DNA of 64,000 nt from Theodoxus fluviatilis. Lineage: Eukaryota; Mollusca; Gastropoda; Cycloneritida; Neritidae. Location of the stretch: contig JAWQFJ010028243.1 in the NCBI GenBank assembly GCA_034096865.1, positions 1 to 64,000 of the forward strand, in the 5' to 3' direction. The position numbers were made by a program, and so were the translations under genes. The notes below the pieces were generated by a model that worked only from the letters and a program-made list of their open reading frames with translations, ran no database searches and had not been told where the DNA came from. Positions 22,538 through 38,400 of this stretch are shown here, piece after piece (the stretch's first letter is position 1; the number at the start of each line of letters is the position of its first letter).

Positions 22538-25245
22538 ACGGTGAAGAGACATAATCTGTACAGCGTACGTATACTGCAAGCGATCAAAAACAATTCTGCA
22601 GTGTATGTCCACATACACCTACTCCTCTATATTATACAAATGAACATTTGAACAGCAAATACTTCTGTGTACGTACACTTTTCCATTCTCGAACCCTGAG
22701 AAGCACATTAAAGGCACTGTTCTCTCCGAACACCAGCCCAACTCGCACTGCCTCCGCCATTTTGGCTCATCCGGGTCACTGCAGCGGGAAGAATCGAGGG
22801 AGCTCCGGACCTCCCTCGGCTTCCTGCCTTCACGGCGAGTGCGTCCTTATGAGCAAGGAACGTAGGCAACGCGTAGCCCTCGCGATTCTCTCTAGATTTT
22901 GGACCAAACAAACGGTTGTCTCTATGTCCCTGACATTACCGTGACCTTGACCTTTGAGAAATTACACGTCCAAAAAAGCTCATGTCATAAAACAATTTTT
23001 GTTTCCAGTTTGATGAATTACTTAAATATAGACCTGAAAACAAGACTTTCATTAAGAAAAGTTTATGAGGAAACTGATTCTTTCATCAGGTCCCCCCACC
23101 CTACCCCATTACCCCCATCCCGAGGACAGATCCGAAAGTCAAGAGCCAGAGAGATAATCACATAATATGAGAATAAGAAGCAGCAGATGAACTAAATGAA
23201 GATGAGTGGAATATATTCAACATACAATGCACGTCTTCTTGGCACATTGTTCGGACTGACATCCAATAAAAGAACATAACCATCTCAGTGAATCACAGTA
23301 GCGACACACACAAAACATTTGCACTTTCTTTAGATAAATATCCATGGAAGAGAACAGACCAGAACTATCTCAGTGATTCTCAGTAGCGACACACAAAACG
23401 ATGTTCTTGTTTTGAGGACAGGCTGAAAGAGTCGTGTGAGACCTTACCCATGGCTTCAGCAGGGTCCATGTGATCATCAGAGAGCGAGGAGCACTTGTTC
23501 AGGCACGCGTGCGCGTTTGCAGATACGAATGCATAAATAGCAAATGTGTGCACGCGCTGTGTCACAACAATCACCACTTTTAAACAAACACGAAAATTAA
23601 TGTAATTTATTCGACGAGAAACGTTTCCGTCTCACCTGTAGCCTATATCAGCCGACAACTTTTATGTAAAGTTGTGTGAATATTTATAGTTTCTCAACAT
23701 GACCAACGGGTTTTTTTCTTATTCCACGTGATGAAAGCACGGTGTTTGCTAACAGGAATGTCCTAAACCACTGAATGACGCCAGTTTCCTTTAAAAGGAT
23801 TGCTTTTGTGAGTGCTTGTCAGCTGATAAGAGAATGTCATATGCTGTTATTCACCATGCACGTGATAAGGCAAACGAAACTTAAATTTCACTGAACCCGC
23901 ACCTGCCATGATCCAATATGTCGATTTCTACCGCTAGTTTCCTCTGACCGTAACGCATGGAGAAGCGTTCTCCTGCTAGCACGGGATATGACACGCCGGA
24001 ATTCCCACCACGAGATGGAGGGGGGGAAAATCCATGCATGGTGCTCTTGTTTGTTCCACGTCATGTTTGACGAGTGCGCGGCGCTACGTGGTACTCGCTG
24101 TAATGTAGAGGTAGTGCTTGCGATAGTGGGGACTTGAAGAGGCAAGTAGCACACTCACAACGTGATTGTGTAATACGCCTCTTCATTCAGAGGACAAATA
24201 ATAAAAGGTAGGCGGTTTCCCACGTTCCAAGAATACTAAAGAAGGGGGCGAGGAGGACGTGCTCCAAAGTGTTAAGTTTTTCTAAAGTTCACGTCACAAG
24301 TCTCCAACAGTTCTTGGTCGTAAGTCGAATTGCTGGTCTCTAGTGAAGTCGCTGAACTCAGCCGAGTCCGAGGACGTAGGGCTGTAGAATCAGGAGGGCG
24401 GCGAGGAGGTGAGGCTTGGAAGGTGCCCGAGGAAGGAAAGTGTCGTCGTCAGGAACGGGTGGGAGTTACATAGAATTGGCGGACGTTGCCTAGGCAACCC
24501 GGTTGAGTTGACATGCAGTAAAACAGAGTTGTCCAGGTGTCTCCCAGGAGATCTATGACGCAGATAGCTCTGTAGGAGGCCCAGGCTAGTCAGCAGTTCT
24601 TTTTGCTAAGTTGGATCATTAATGCGGTTCACGCATCACATGAATAGACCGAGGCCGGAAGGTCTACAAGTTGGGTGAAAGTTTTGATATAGTCTTACAG
24701 TAATTGACTTTGGTCTACACTTATTGACTTTGGAAGCTTTGATGCCGTATCACTCTGACTTCGTGCTTAATTAAGTACAAGAGGGAATGTACTCGTGATT
24801 TACCTTCTGGATAACGCTTGGCCAGACAGAGGCCGAAACGCTGATGGTTTTAGGAATCATGAAAAGTAAAGGTATACGACGCTACGTTGAACACAGCAGC
24901 GTCGACACGAGTTTGTGATCGTTAAAGTTACCGTATAATACAATGTCACGACTTAAGTCTTCCTCCTATTGCTGGTGGGAATTCCGTTGTCGACAGAGAG
25001 GAGTTGATGCTCTGCATGTGAGAGAAAAATCACTGCAACTTTCTGTCTTTTGTTTTGGGGTCTATTGCACAATTTACGGTGTTGGTGGAGATGAAGAATG
25101 AAGTTTTAAGCAATATCAGCCTCTGTAAGGCTATGTAAGGCCGCTGATTGAGTTGTGAAGGTTCTGAAATATGCCGGAAGATTGTGGCACTTTCCAACTG
25201 TTTACATCGATCGGTCTCTTCGCCCAGGCTGTTGCCTTAGTTACG
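22538..25245. other. 2.7 kb without a recognised gene
   Basis: Short frames only, none with a recognisable motif. 22730-22900 is relatively GC-rich. A direct repeat of about 33 bp (TCAGTGA...CAGTAGCGACACACA) recurs 85 bp apart near 23284 and 23369. A minus-strand donor-like GTAAGG near 23450 follows a 20-codon frame, but no acceptor was found. Confidence 0.4.
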
Positions 25246-25553
25246 CTGAATGAGTCGAAGTCGGAAACATTCGCGGACACTGTACCCCAGTTTTGAAATA
25301 TCGGCCTTACAGTCACGTGACTCGCACGCCCGGAGAGTTATGCTAAGATCCGGCCGCGTTAATGTATCTGCGTTTTGTGACAAACGTCTTGCTCGGCGGT
25401 AGGCTACTGTACTCCATGCACCTTAACGGTCCGCGTGATTCGGGTGTAATCTTAAGCTAAACGACGTTTATAAATGTCCGTTCTCGCGAGAAATGCCGAG
25501 ATTTGAAACTGGGGTACAGTATCCGCGAATGTTTCCGACTTCGACCATTTCAG
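25246..25553. mobile_element. Mutator-like (MULE) non-autonomous element, 308 bp
   Basis: The left and right ends are inverted repeats of about 50-55 bp: CTGAATGAGTCGAAGTCGG at the left, and the right ending GACTTCGACCATTTCAG. They share GTACCCCAGTTT/AAACTGGGGTAC inside. A perfect 11-bp direct repeat CCTTAGTTACG flanks the element (25235-25245 and 25554-25564). Long TIRs with a 9-11-bp target duplication are the signature of the Mutator superfamily. The inner 125 bp (25342-25467) recurs at 34.07-34.18 kb. There is no ORF. Confidence 0.8.
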
Positions 25554-25587
25554 CCTTAGTTACGGCACGTACCCCTGGTTGTGGCAG

Positions 25588-25804
25588 GCTCTTTGATGGA
25601 TCTCGTGACTTCATTCAGGCAGCGTGGAGACCATTCCAATCCACTAGAGACTTTGCCTACCGGCGAAACTGACTCGGGTTCACAGAATGCGTGGAGACGG
25701 CCTGGTCAATTCTTGTCCCTTCTAGAAGATTCTGAAATATGTAGAAGGGTATATAATATTATAAGCATTGCGCGACGAGAGAAGAGCGCAATGACAAAAA
25801 TAAG
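25588..25804 (+). CDS. Candidate coding exon of an unknown plus-strand gene
   Basis: A frame of 74 codons is bounded by an acceptor-like GGTTGTGGCAG and a consensus donor AAG|GTGAGT at 25805. An internal ATG at 25596 starts MDLVTSFRQRGDHSNPL, and the exon ends ARREKSAMTKI plus a split AG codon. The composition looks protein-like, with no low complexity. No partner exon or family was recognised. It starts 24 bp after the MULE target duplication. It could be chance. Confidence 0.3.
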
Positions 25805-26079
25805 GTGAGTGCGAAAAAAGAATATACCTGAGTGCGATGAGTCCTCCATAAGGAATGATCGAGTTCTCTACGACATTGATTGTGCCTAGAGTGAGGTTGT
25901 CATAGCAATGCTGATTACTGAATGTAATCGCTGTGTATCAACCTGTGTGTGAATAATGTTTGAGCGAAAACGACCATCGGATTTTGTGAACTTGACTTCC
26001 TGGCGCAAGCTAGAAAGACTTTACGAAAGAAAGAGTCATAACAACTACAAACTCTCTTGAGATGGTTAGAGTGAGAGCA

Positions 26080-29510
<3,431 letters not shown>

Positions 29511-29783
29511 ATAGTGATTCGCCTTTTACGAAATGCACAGGGAGACGCGATGGGTCTATTCTTACCCCCAACCCACAGTAGGACTCTTACACTTACAGAA
29601 TGAAAAATGCAACACAAAACAACGCAATACAATAAATATAAAACAATACAATAAATACAGTGCAATGCGAGACAATACGTCACAAAACGATACAATAATA
29701 CTTTATTAATCTTATATGGGATATTGACATGATGATCATGAAAGAACATAAAACAATACACGCTATGGACTACTAATTTCAGA

Positions 29784-29870
29784 CAGGGGCGGACGAGGGG
29801 GGGGGGTTCCGGGGTTTCCGGAAACACCCCCCCCCAAAGAGAAAATAAATAAATAAAAATAAAATAAAAA

Positions 29871-29917
<47 letters not shown>

Positions 29918-30225
29918 TTCAGTAACAAAATCTGCTGCTTGAAACTGGCAATGATCATCAGCAGAATACGCCAGATTGGACCATTTTGCAGCCCCCCCCC
30001 CCCCCCCCCCCCCGCTTTGTGGTTTTGGTTCAGCTCTTTTCGCGTACATGGCCCCCCCACCCCCACCCCCCCTCCCGCTTTGTGGTTTTGGGTAAAGCGC
30101 TATGAGCGTACATAGCCTCCCCCCCCCCCCCCCGGTTGCTAAAAAAGTTTGGAACCCCCCCCCCCCCCCCGCCCCCCCCCCCAAAAAAAAAAAAAAAAAA
30201 AAAATTTTGAACTGATCCGCCCCTG
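29784..30225. mobile_element. 442-bp TIR element with homopolymer-rich interior
   Basis: The ends CAGGGGCGGA and TCCGCCCCTG are inverted repeats, and TTCAGA flanks both sides exactly (29778-29783 and 30226-30231). The interior has long G/C runs, a (TA)n tract (29877-29908) and an A run. It also has an internal duplication of CGCTTTGTGGTTTTGG (30014 and 30076). CAGGGGCGG ends occur in hAT-like elements, but those make 8-bp duplications, so the class is left open. Confidence 0.65.
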
Positions 30226-30231
30226 TTCAGA

Positions 30232-32134
30232 TTCAAGTCAGATAACATGAAATATCTATATCATTAGAAATGTATGAGCTGCAGGTATGATCGACGGACT
30301 TGTGGAATCGTGCTGTTTTCATTTTCGGAAGTAAAAACCTGTTTTGTCTTCTCAGCCTGGTGTAGGACTCCTAGTGAAGGCCTTAGTCTTTTTTTGCAGT
30401 TCTTGTCACGTGATGCACTTGAATGCATGTTTACCTCAACATCGATCGTCACTCAGATCAAAGACATTATCTAACACTCAGTTTGTCTGTAATGTTTCTA
30501 TCACTTGTCACCTGACGAGGGAGCTCTTAGGCTTCGAAAGCTTGTGTATCAAATAAACAAGTTGGACTCAAGTCAGTTTGTAACTCTTTTTGTAGTCGAA
30601 GTCCAACACCGACTCATATTCCTATACTGATCCAGTTATCTTTTCTTGAATTACCTCCCTTCAGTTCTCAATGCGCCACGCATATGTTTTGAAATATTAA
30701 AAAAAATTTAATTGGATAGATTTGATATTTCATTCATTTCATAACAATTTAACATATTTGATTTTTTGGATGACAAATCTCAATTTTACGGCGAAGATTT
30801 TCTTTTTATTCAGATTATTTAAGGAGTTTATCGAATAGCAACTCTGAGATTGTTGACAGCCTGCATGTGAGGTAATTTCCCATCATCTAGGAAAGTATTT
30901 GACGGTAAGGCAACCTTTCATTATGGCGAAAAGAAACTTCAATAACTTCGATTAGAACTATGTAGACTATTTATACCTAATCGTTTTAATGGGAGTATGG
31001 AATTTTTTCATGTTTTTGCACCTTCTTCAATGACCTATCGTGTACCAGACACTGAGACAGGCGAGTGCTCCTAGACTCTCTAAATCACGCTTTCGGCTTT
31101 TTTGGGGTGGATATTTCGATTTCCCATTCCCCATCTGATTGTGACACCTACTCCCGAAATTAGGAAGCGGTAGAGTTAGTGTTCTGGACGGTTTTGCCTG
31201 TTTTCAGGAATGTTATGACACGAAGTGCAAGAGCTGCAACTAGCAACATTTGCCAATACAGGCAATATAACCCTGGACGAAGCGACGTACTGCGAGCAAC
31301 TACTTCAAATGATTTAAACATCATAGACATAGGCCTAGCTTACGATGTCGATGATGATGGTAACGTAACCTCTTGCTTCGAGCATATGCAGCAAACTAAA
31401 TCTTTCACGTTGATATTCGTAAGTTATCAGAAGCATATAAAGGCCTGTTCAAATGCAAATGCAGCCAGGAATGTGAATAGAATTGTATGAAATGTACACA
31501 CTGAGGAAGTATAAACACCATTATTCGCAACATAGTAGAAACAAGGCATGGTGAAATTGCGTGATCAACAAACACTTTAAGACTTCATTGAATTATTTCT
31601 TTACCCCTGCTTGTCTGAAAACATTTCAAATTGTTTTAAGCATTGGAATATTGGGCAGCACCCAAAATAGACTGTGTGTTTCCTCTGGTGCAATCATAGG
31701 AAGTTGTTAGACTGGATATACAGTGTGCACATCATAAGGTCACCCAGCTGCAGGTCATTGTGTTGCCTGAGTAGTGTGCATTCTCAACTTACATTCTTTG
31801 GGAAATGCAACCGTTACAATAATTTATCTCCCAAGAAGTGGCAGGACTGAGAGAAAGCAGTTTAGTGGTTTCACATGCAAAATGCTCATCATTGTGTCTG
31901 AGATAAAATAGCTAAAATTTTGTTCACCCTTGGTGCAACTGCAGTTTCTTGATGCTTTCAGTTAGGTGTCTGTTCTCTAAAGGTCATCAAAATAAATATC
32001 TCTGAAACTAATTTAATGAAATTTGTTTCTTTACAAATCACAACACAGATTATTCTTATCATTGGTAACGTTTTAATGTACAGCAGTAATAACCAGGCTT
32101 GTTTAGTTGCTAATCTGTACCTCATCTTTTCCCA
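30232..32134. other. 1.9 kb with no recognised coding sequence, upstream of the RING gene
   Basis: 30500-30560 reads CACCTGACGAGGGAGCTC, then CGAAAGCTTGTG and AATAAA. This resembles 3' ends seen in some retroelements, but no ORF accompanies it. A non-coding first exon and promoter for the plus-strand RING gene are expected here or further upstream. None could be placed. The exon carrying the start codon has an acceptor (TCTTTTCCCAG) ending at 32134. Confidence 0.35.
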
Positions 32135-32409
32135 GTCTTGGCGCCTGTGTGGTTGCTAGGAGACGAGGGGGGATGGCTGCAGAGCGAGACAAACTGGTGG
32201 AGCAGGAGGTGGCGCTGGTCAAGAAGAGGGCAGGAAACATTCCTGGCGTCTCCCTGGTCACCTGTCTCAACATCATGGTCAAGGCCTCCATTGTGTAGGC
32301 ACTGTGTGTGTGTATGTGTGTGTGTGTATGTCTGTGTGTGTATGCATGGTGTGTATGTCTGTGTGTGTGTGTGTGTGTGTCTGTGAATGTGTGTGTCTAT
32401 GACTCTGTG

Positions 32410-32444
<35 letters not shown>

Positions 32445-35400
32445 ATGTGTGTGTGTGTGCACAGTTTGCTATGTGAGTGCTCAAGTGAGTATGCATGTGT
32501 GTTGTGCTTGCTTATGCGTTTCCAGATATACATATTTGTGTTTGAGAGGTATTGATGTCTTTTTAACTGAACTTAATCTCTTCACTTTTTACATAGCATA
32601 GAACGTATAAGTTAGAGCTACATTCTCAACATGGAATGGAATATGTGTATTTACTTTTCTCCAACTGCATTTTTGTAATCCATGACAAAATATCCTCTTC
32701 TAACAATGACAGGTCTTTATTTTTCTGTCGAGTATATTACCCCAGTATTGCATGAGCAGTCAGGGAATGACCTTACCATTCTGCAGATACACGGACCACA
32801 AGCAGCTGTCGGTGATGTTGCAGTTCCCAGAGCAGTACCCTGAGGACATCCTGCTGATGGAGCTGACCAGCAAGACTCTCTCCTTCAAGCTCCTCAGCGG
32901 CCTGCTCAAGGTCTGCGAGGAGGAGGCACGAAAATTGCTGGGCTCTAAGCAGGTGAGGCCCTGGGCTCTGTCAAGTGAGTTCTGAATAACTGGACTTTAG
33001 TCAGTATGTAGTATTTTGCTGATGTAAGGAGGGGGGGTGGGGGGAGTGTTTGTTTTCAGGTAACTTGGTGTGTGTGTGTGTGTGTGCGTGTGTGTGTGTG
33101 CGTGTGTGTGTGTGCGTGTGCGCGCGTGCGCATGTGTGTGTTAGGTAGGAATAAACCATTAAAAAAAAATTTAAAAGAGGTTTTCATTTTGTTGACATGT
33201 AAGAGAAATGTTTTATATACAAAAAGCCCTCTGTCTCATAAACTAGGAAAAATGATATTTCATACATGGGTCCTTCCAAAAAGCTGGGACCAATTGTGTG
33301 ACATGAGTGGCAAAAAACCAAATGAGCTGAAATGCTTATTTTTGTATTGCATATGAAAAAACTGTGTTTGAGTGACAATAAAACCTAAATATGAAGATAA
33401 GTTTGTGATTGGTGTTCAAGTGGCAGATAGTTGAATGCGCCCAGTCTGCGAAATGTCTATTGTAACATGGAAACCAAATGACAATAAATAAACAACAAAT
33501 GTCCTGTTTAAAATTGTCAAAATGATTCAATTCTTTTTAACATTCACTAAATAACAGCAAATACACAAGAAAATTTGACAATGCAACATATTTTGATACA
33601 GTACTATGATGTTTAACTTGAATGTACCAAATCATGTCGTAAACATTTACAAAAGTTTTTTTTTTAACCTCAAAGGAAAAAAAGAAGAAAATGCAACCAT
33701 ACAGTGAAATAATGTGTATTGCTGAATATAATTACCTAGCACAAAGACAAATTAAAAATTATAATACAATAATTATATTTCAGATTTTTTTTAAAGTGAT
33801 GTCTATTGTAACACGGAGACCAAACAAACGACAAAAATCTTAATTGCGTTCTTCTGATCAGTTTTGATTCTACTTTAAAACCAACACATTTTCTACTGTA
33901 TAAAGAAGGTCTTGAATACATAAAAACATGGAACAAGGGAATTCTAAGCTATAAGTTACCTACGTTTAATGGTGTAAAATATGTCTTGCGTAACGCAGAA
34001 ACTTAAAAAATCAGTTCAGTTCAGCGTGTTCAGGAGGCGATCTCACGCGTGTACGGGTGTACGTCGTTTAGCTAAGATCCGGCCGCATTAATGTATCTGC
34101 GTTTTGTGACAAACGTCTTGCTCGGCGCACCTAAACGATCTGCGTGATTCGGGTGTAATCTGAAGCTAAACGACGTTCCGAATATCGCAATTGGGGCGAA
34201 TCGCCCAGCACCGCTCGCGAAGCTTCCCTCCTGAACAGCGGCTTGTTCAGGAGGCGCAGCGCTGCAAAGCGCCCAATCACATGCAGCGCTTTGCATCGCT
34301 ACGCGTCCTGAACATGCCATTTCACGGCACAAGCGCTGCTCAGTTCGCGAGGACTCTAGTCTATCACGGCCCGGGTGGTTGACTATAAATTATAAACTAT
34401 AAACTGTGAAGAATTTGACACTGTATGCAACAAAAATTAAATTGTAAATCTAAATCAATCACCAATTCAATCATAACACAATCAAGCTTATCGTAATCGC
34501 CTGTTGAAGCGTTGAATGGCACACAACATGTCTTTCGTAACAAGACCACACGATCCGGAATCCAAACAACACCACAAGAAAATCCCGCCAACCATATTGT
34601 TTACCCGGACCTACTGCGTTCTAATATCAATCCGCATGAAAGATGTAATGGAACACAGAAAATAGTCCTTCTTTTCTTATTCTAGAATGAGTACGCGCCT
34701 TTTTTGAACAGTCTTTCGTAACAAGCAAAACCGGAAACGATGTTCGCGGACAATTTTAAAATCAACATAACTTGATGTTTCCTAATAAATGAAAACAAAA
34801 CAGCAACTGTGTAGTGACCTAGAAACACATCGTTCTCATTGCAACGTCACAGTCATATATTCCTACGCTTTACTGGACTAGCGTAGTGAGCTATTTGATG
34901 GCTTCACACTCGGAAACCACATGTTACGAAAGACAGGAAATTGGACTCGGGCTAATATGACAGAAAATACTAAACACATCATTATTTCAAACTAATGGTA
35001 CAATTATGTAAGTATTAATAGATACGAATATGATTTCATTGTGTTTTAATATGCTATCTTGCAATTCAAATCTATGCCCAACTAAATGCATATCTAGCAT
35101 GTCACAACACGTGACCTTCTTCTGAACCACTTTTCGACTTTTGGGCCAAATATTTGAAATGCACTGATAATCTATAAATGTGAAGTTATCAATACTATTT
35201 CTGAAATCATTTTGGGGGAGGTTTACACCCATAACATTGAGAAAAAGAGTTGTTTTGGAGTTCAAAAAGGGTTTTCCCCATTACACCTGTGTAGCAACCC
35301 AGCTTTTTGGAAGGACCCACATGCAAAGTTTTAATCTCTTCACCCCAGTACCTTGGGGGAAAAAACCTAAACTAACCCCAAACCCCACGATAAGGGAGGC

Positions 35401-38400
35401 AACCTTGTAAAATTTAATGGGTACCTTAGATAAATAATCAAGAATGTTTTTATTATTATTTCAAACATGTTTTATTTTCTACCTCTTGAGAACATTTCTC
35501 TTGCCTAGAAAATGTCGTCTTCCTGTGAGGCTCAGATAATGGGCATAAAAAAGTAAAATAATAAATAGCTAAGAATCTATGAAGACAAGCAGACCCCAAT
35601 CCCAATTTCCCTCCCAAAATCCCCCCGTGGATTCTGGGTAAGAAAAGACCCACCACGTCTCTCTAAGCAATTCGTGAAAGGCAAATAACTAGGGACACCG
35701 TGACTTGATATGCGTTTATTCTAAACTGTTCCATTGATTTTCGGGCTTAGTGGCCTTATGTAGCCTACAAAGGCTGATAGCCTGTAAAACACCATCCATT
35801 CATCCATCCATCCCCTGCCAAATCCCTCTGACACCTCATCTACAGCTCAGCTACACTCTAAATCTCATGCTAGTGTGAGAAAGGGGGGAAAAACCCCATC
35901 ACCACAGAGTTGTCTCCCCCTTGACCACAATCCATGCTGACCCATTAGACCTAGGACACAGTACCTCATTCAGGAAGGTCATGGTGGACACTTTTTTCCC
36001 AGACAAATTTTATTTTCTTCTTTGTGACGTACAAAAATAGCTAAGAATCTATTATGTGACCATGCATGAGACACAAGGCTAAAGTCTGCAAAACAATGTT
36101 TGAGCTAATGCAGAGAAAAGTATTCGGTGCACTATGTTACATACTGGCTTTCTTGAATTTTACGTTACTGGAAAAAAAGAGACGAAGATTTACTCTGTGG
36201 ACATGCTGCTTATTCTGGGACATGCAAAACTGAAGGGATGATAGTGTGATTGAAATATCTCATGTTGTCAGTTTTCCTAGTTTAGCCTTGCCTCTTCATG
36301 CACAGTCTCAAATATGCAGGCCCTCTTCCCCAGTTCCCTTTCCAAAGCCATCTCTCAAATATGCAGGCCCTCTTCCCCAGTTCCCTTTCCAAAGCCATCT
36401 CTCAAATATGCAGGCCCTCTTCCCCAGTTCCCTTTCCAAAGCCATCTCTCAAATATGCAGGCCCTCTTCCCCAGTTCCCTTTCCAAAGCCATCTCTCAAA
36501 TATGCAGGCCCTCTTCCCCAGTTCCCTTTCCAAAGCCATCTCTCAAATATGCAGGCCCTCTTCCCCAGTTCCCTTTCCAAAGCCATCTCTCAAATATGCA
36601 GGCCCTCTTCCCCAGTTCCCTTTCCAAAGCCATCTCTCAAATATGCAGGCCCTCTTCCCCAGTTCCCTTTCCAAAGCTATCTCACAAATATGCAGGCCCT
36701 CTTCCCCAGTTCCCTTTCCAAAGCCATCTCACAAATATGCAGGCCCTCTTCCCCAGTTCCCTTTCCAAAGCCATCTCTCAAATATGCAGGCCCTCTTCCC
36801 CAGTTCCCTTTCCAAAGCCATCTCACAAATATGCAGGCCCTCTTCCCCAGTTCCCTTTCCAAAGCCATCTCTCAAATATGCAGGCCCTCTTCCCCAGTTC
36901 CCTTTCCAAAGCCATCTCACAAATATGCAGGCCCTCTTCCCCAGTTCCCTTTCCAAAGCCATCTCTCAAAATATGCAGGCCCTCTTCCCCAGTTCCCTTT
37001 CCAAAGCCATCTCTCAAATATGCAGGCCCTCTTCCCCAGTTCCCTTTCCAAAGCCATCTCTCAAAATATGCAGGCCCTCTTCCCCAGTTCCCTTTCCAAA
37101 GCCATCTCACAAATATGCAGGTCCTCAACCCCAGTTCCCTTTCCAAAGCCATCTCTCAAATATGCAGGCCCTCTTCCCCAGTTCCCTTTCCAAAGCCATC
37201 TCTCAAATATGCAGGCCCTCTTCCCCAGTTCCCTTTCCAAAGCCATCTCTCAAATATGCAGGCCCTCTTCCCCAGTTCCCTTTCCAAAGCCATCTCTCAA
37301 ATATGCAGGCCCTCTTCCCCAGTTCCCTTTCCAAAGCCATCTCTCAAATATGCAGGCCCTCTTCCCCAGTTCCCTTTCCAAAGCCATCTCACAAATATGC
37401 AGGCCCTCTTCCCCAGTTCCCTTTCCAAAGCCATCTCACAAATATGCAGGCCCTCTTCCCCAGTTCCCTTTCCAAAGCCATCTCTCAAATATGCAGGCCC
37501 TCTTCCCCAGTTCCCTTTCCAAAGCCATCTCTCAAATATGCAGGCCCTCTTCCCCAGTTCCCTTTCCAAAGCCATCTCTCAAATATGCAGGCCCTCTTCC
37601 CCAGTTCCCTTTCCAAAGCCATCTCACAAATATGCAGGCCCTCTTCCCCAGTTCCCTTTCCAAAGCCATCTCTCAAATATGCAGGCCCTCTTCCCCAGTT
37701 CCCTTTCCAAAGCCATCTCTCAAATATGCAGGCCCTCTTCCCCAGTTCCCTTTCCAAAGCCATCTCTCAAATATGCAGGCCCTCTTCCCCAGTTCCCTTT
37801 CCAAAGCCATCTCTCAAATATGCAGGCCCTCTTCCCCAGTTCCCTTTCCAAAGCCATCTCTCAAATATGCAGGCCCTCTTCCCCAGTTCCCTTTCCAAAG
37901 CCATCTCACAAATATGCAGGCCCTCTTCCCCAGTTCCCTTTCCAAAGCCATCTCACAAATATGCAGGCCCTCTTCCCCAGTTCCCTTTCCAAAGCCATCT
38001 CACAAATATGCAGGCCCTCAACCCCAGTTCCCTTTCCAAAGCCATCTCACAAATATGCAGGCCCTCTTCCCCAGTTCCCTTTCCAAAGCCATATCACAAA
38101 TATGCAGGCCCTCAACCCCAGTTCCCTTTCCAAAGCCATCTCACAAATATGCAGGCCCTCTTCCCCAGTTCCCTTTCCAAAGCCATCTCACAAATATGCA
38201 GGCCCTCTTCCCCAGTTCCCTTTCCAAATCCATCTGACATGCGTATGAGGGATATCAGCAGGACACAGCAGGATGTGCTGGGGAGATAAGGGCCATTTTT
38301 CGGGCCACAGCATGACTTCTAGGGTGATGAGGTTTAATGAAGCCATTATCAATTCTAATGAAGGATTCACACATTTTAGGTGTGCATTATGTGTGTGTGT

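Larger units (their letters stand above)
33160..35620. other. Intron 2, 5' half: AT-rich sequence of TE-like character
   Basis: No coding sequence is recognised. A short motif TGTCTTTCGTAACA, or close variants, occurs at about 33454, 33800, 33982, 34529 and 34710, and inverted at 34922, which suggests related short elements. 34028-34314 is a CpG-rich island of nested inverted repeats (listed separately). Confidence 0.4.

Noticed and set aside
32138..32386. Alternative plus-strand frame over RING exon 1 (82 codons)
   Set aside because: Trp-rich, it runs into the GT repeat and does not join exon 2. The frame from 32173 does.
36246..38289. Three overlapping plus-strand frames of 644-663 codons ([20 protein letters not shown])
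   Set aside because: All three frames of a 47-bp minisatellite are open. Codon-level selection cannot act on three frames, and the array sits in an intron.
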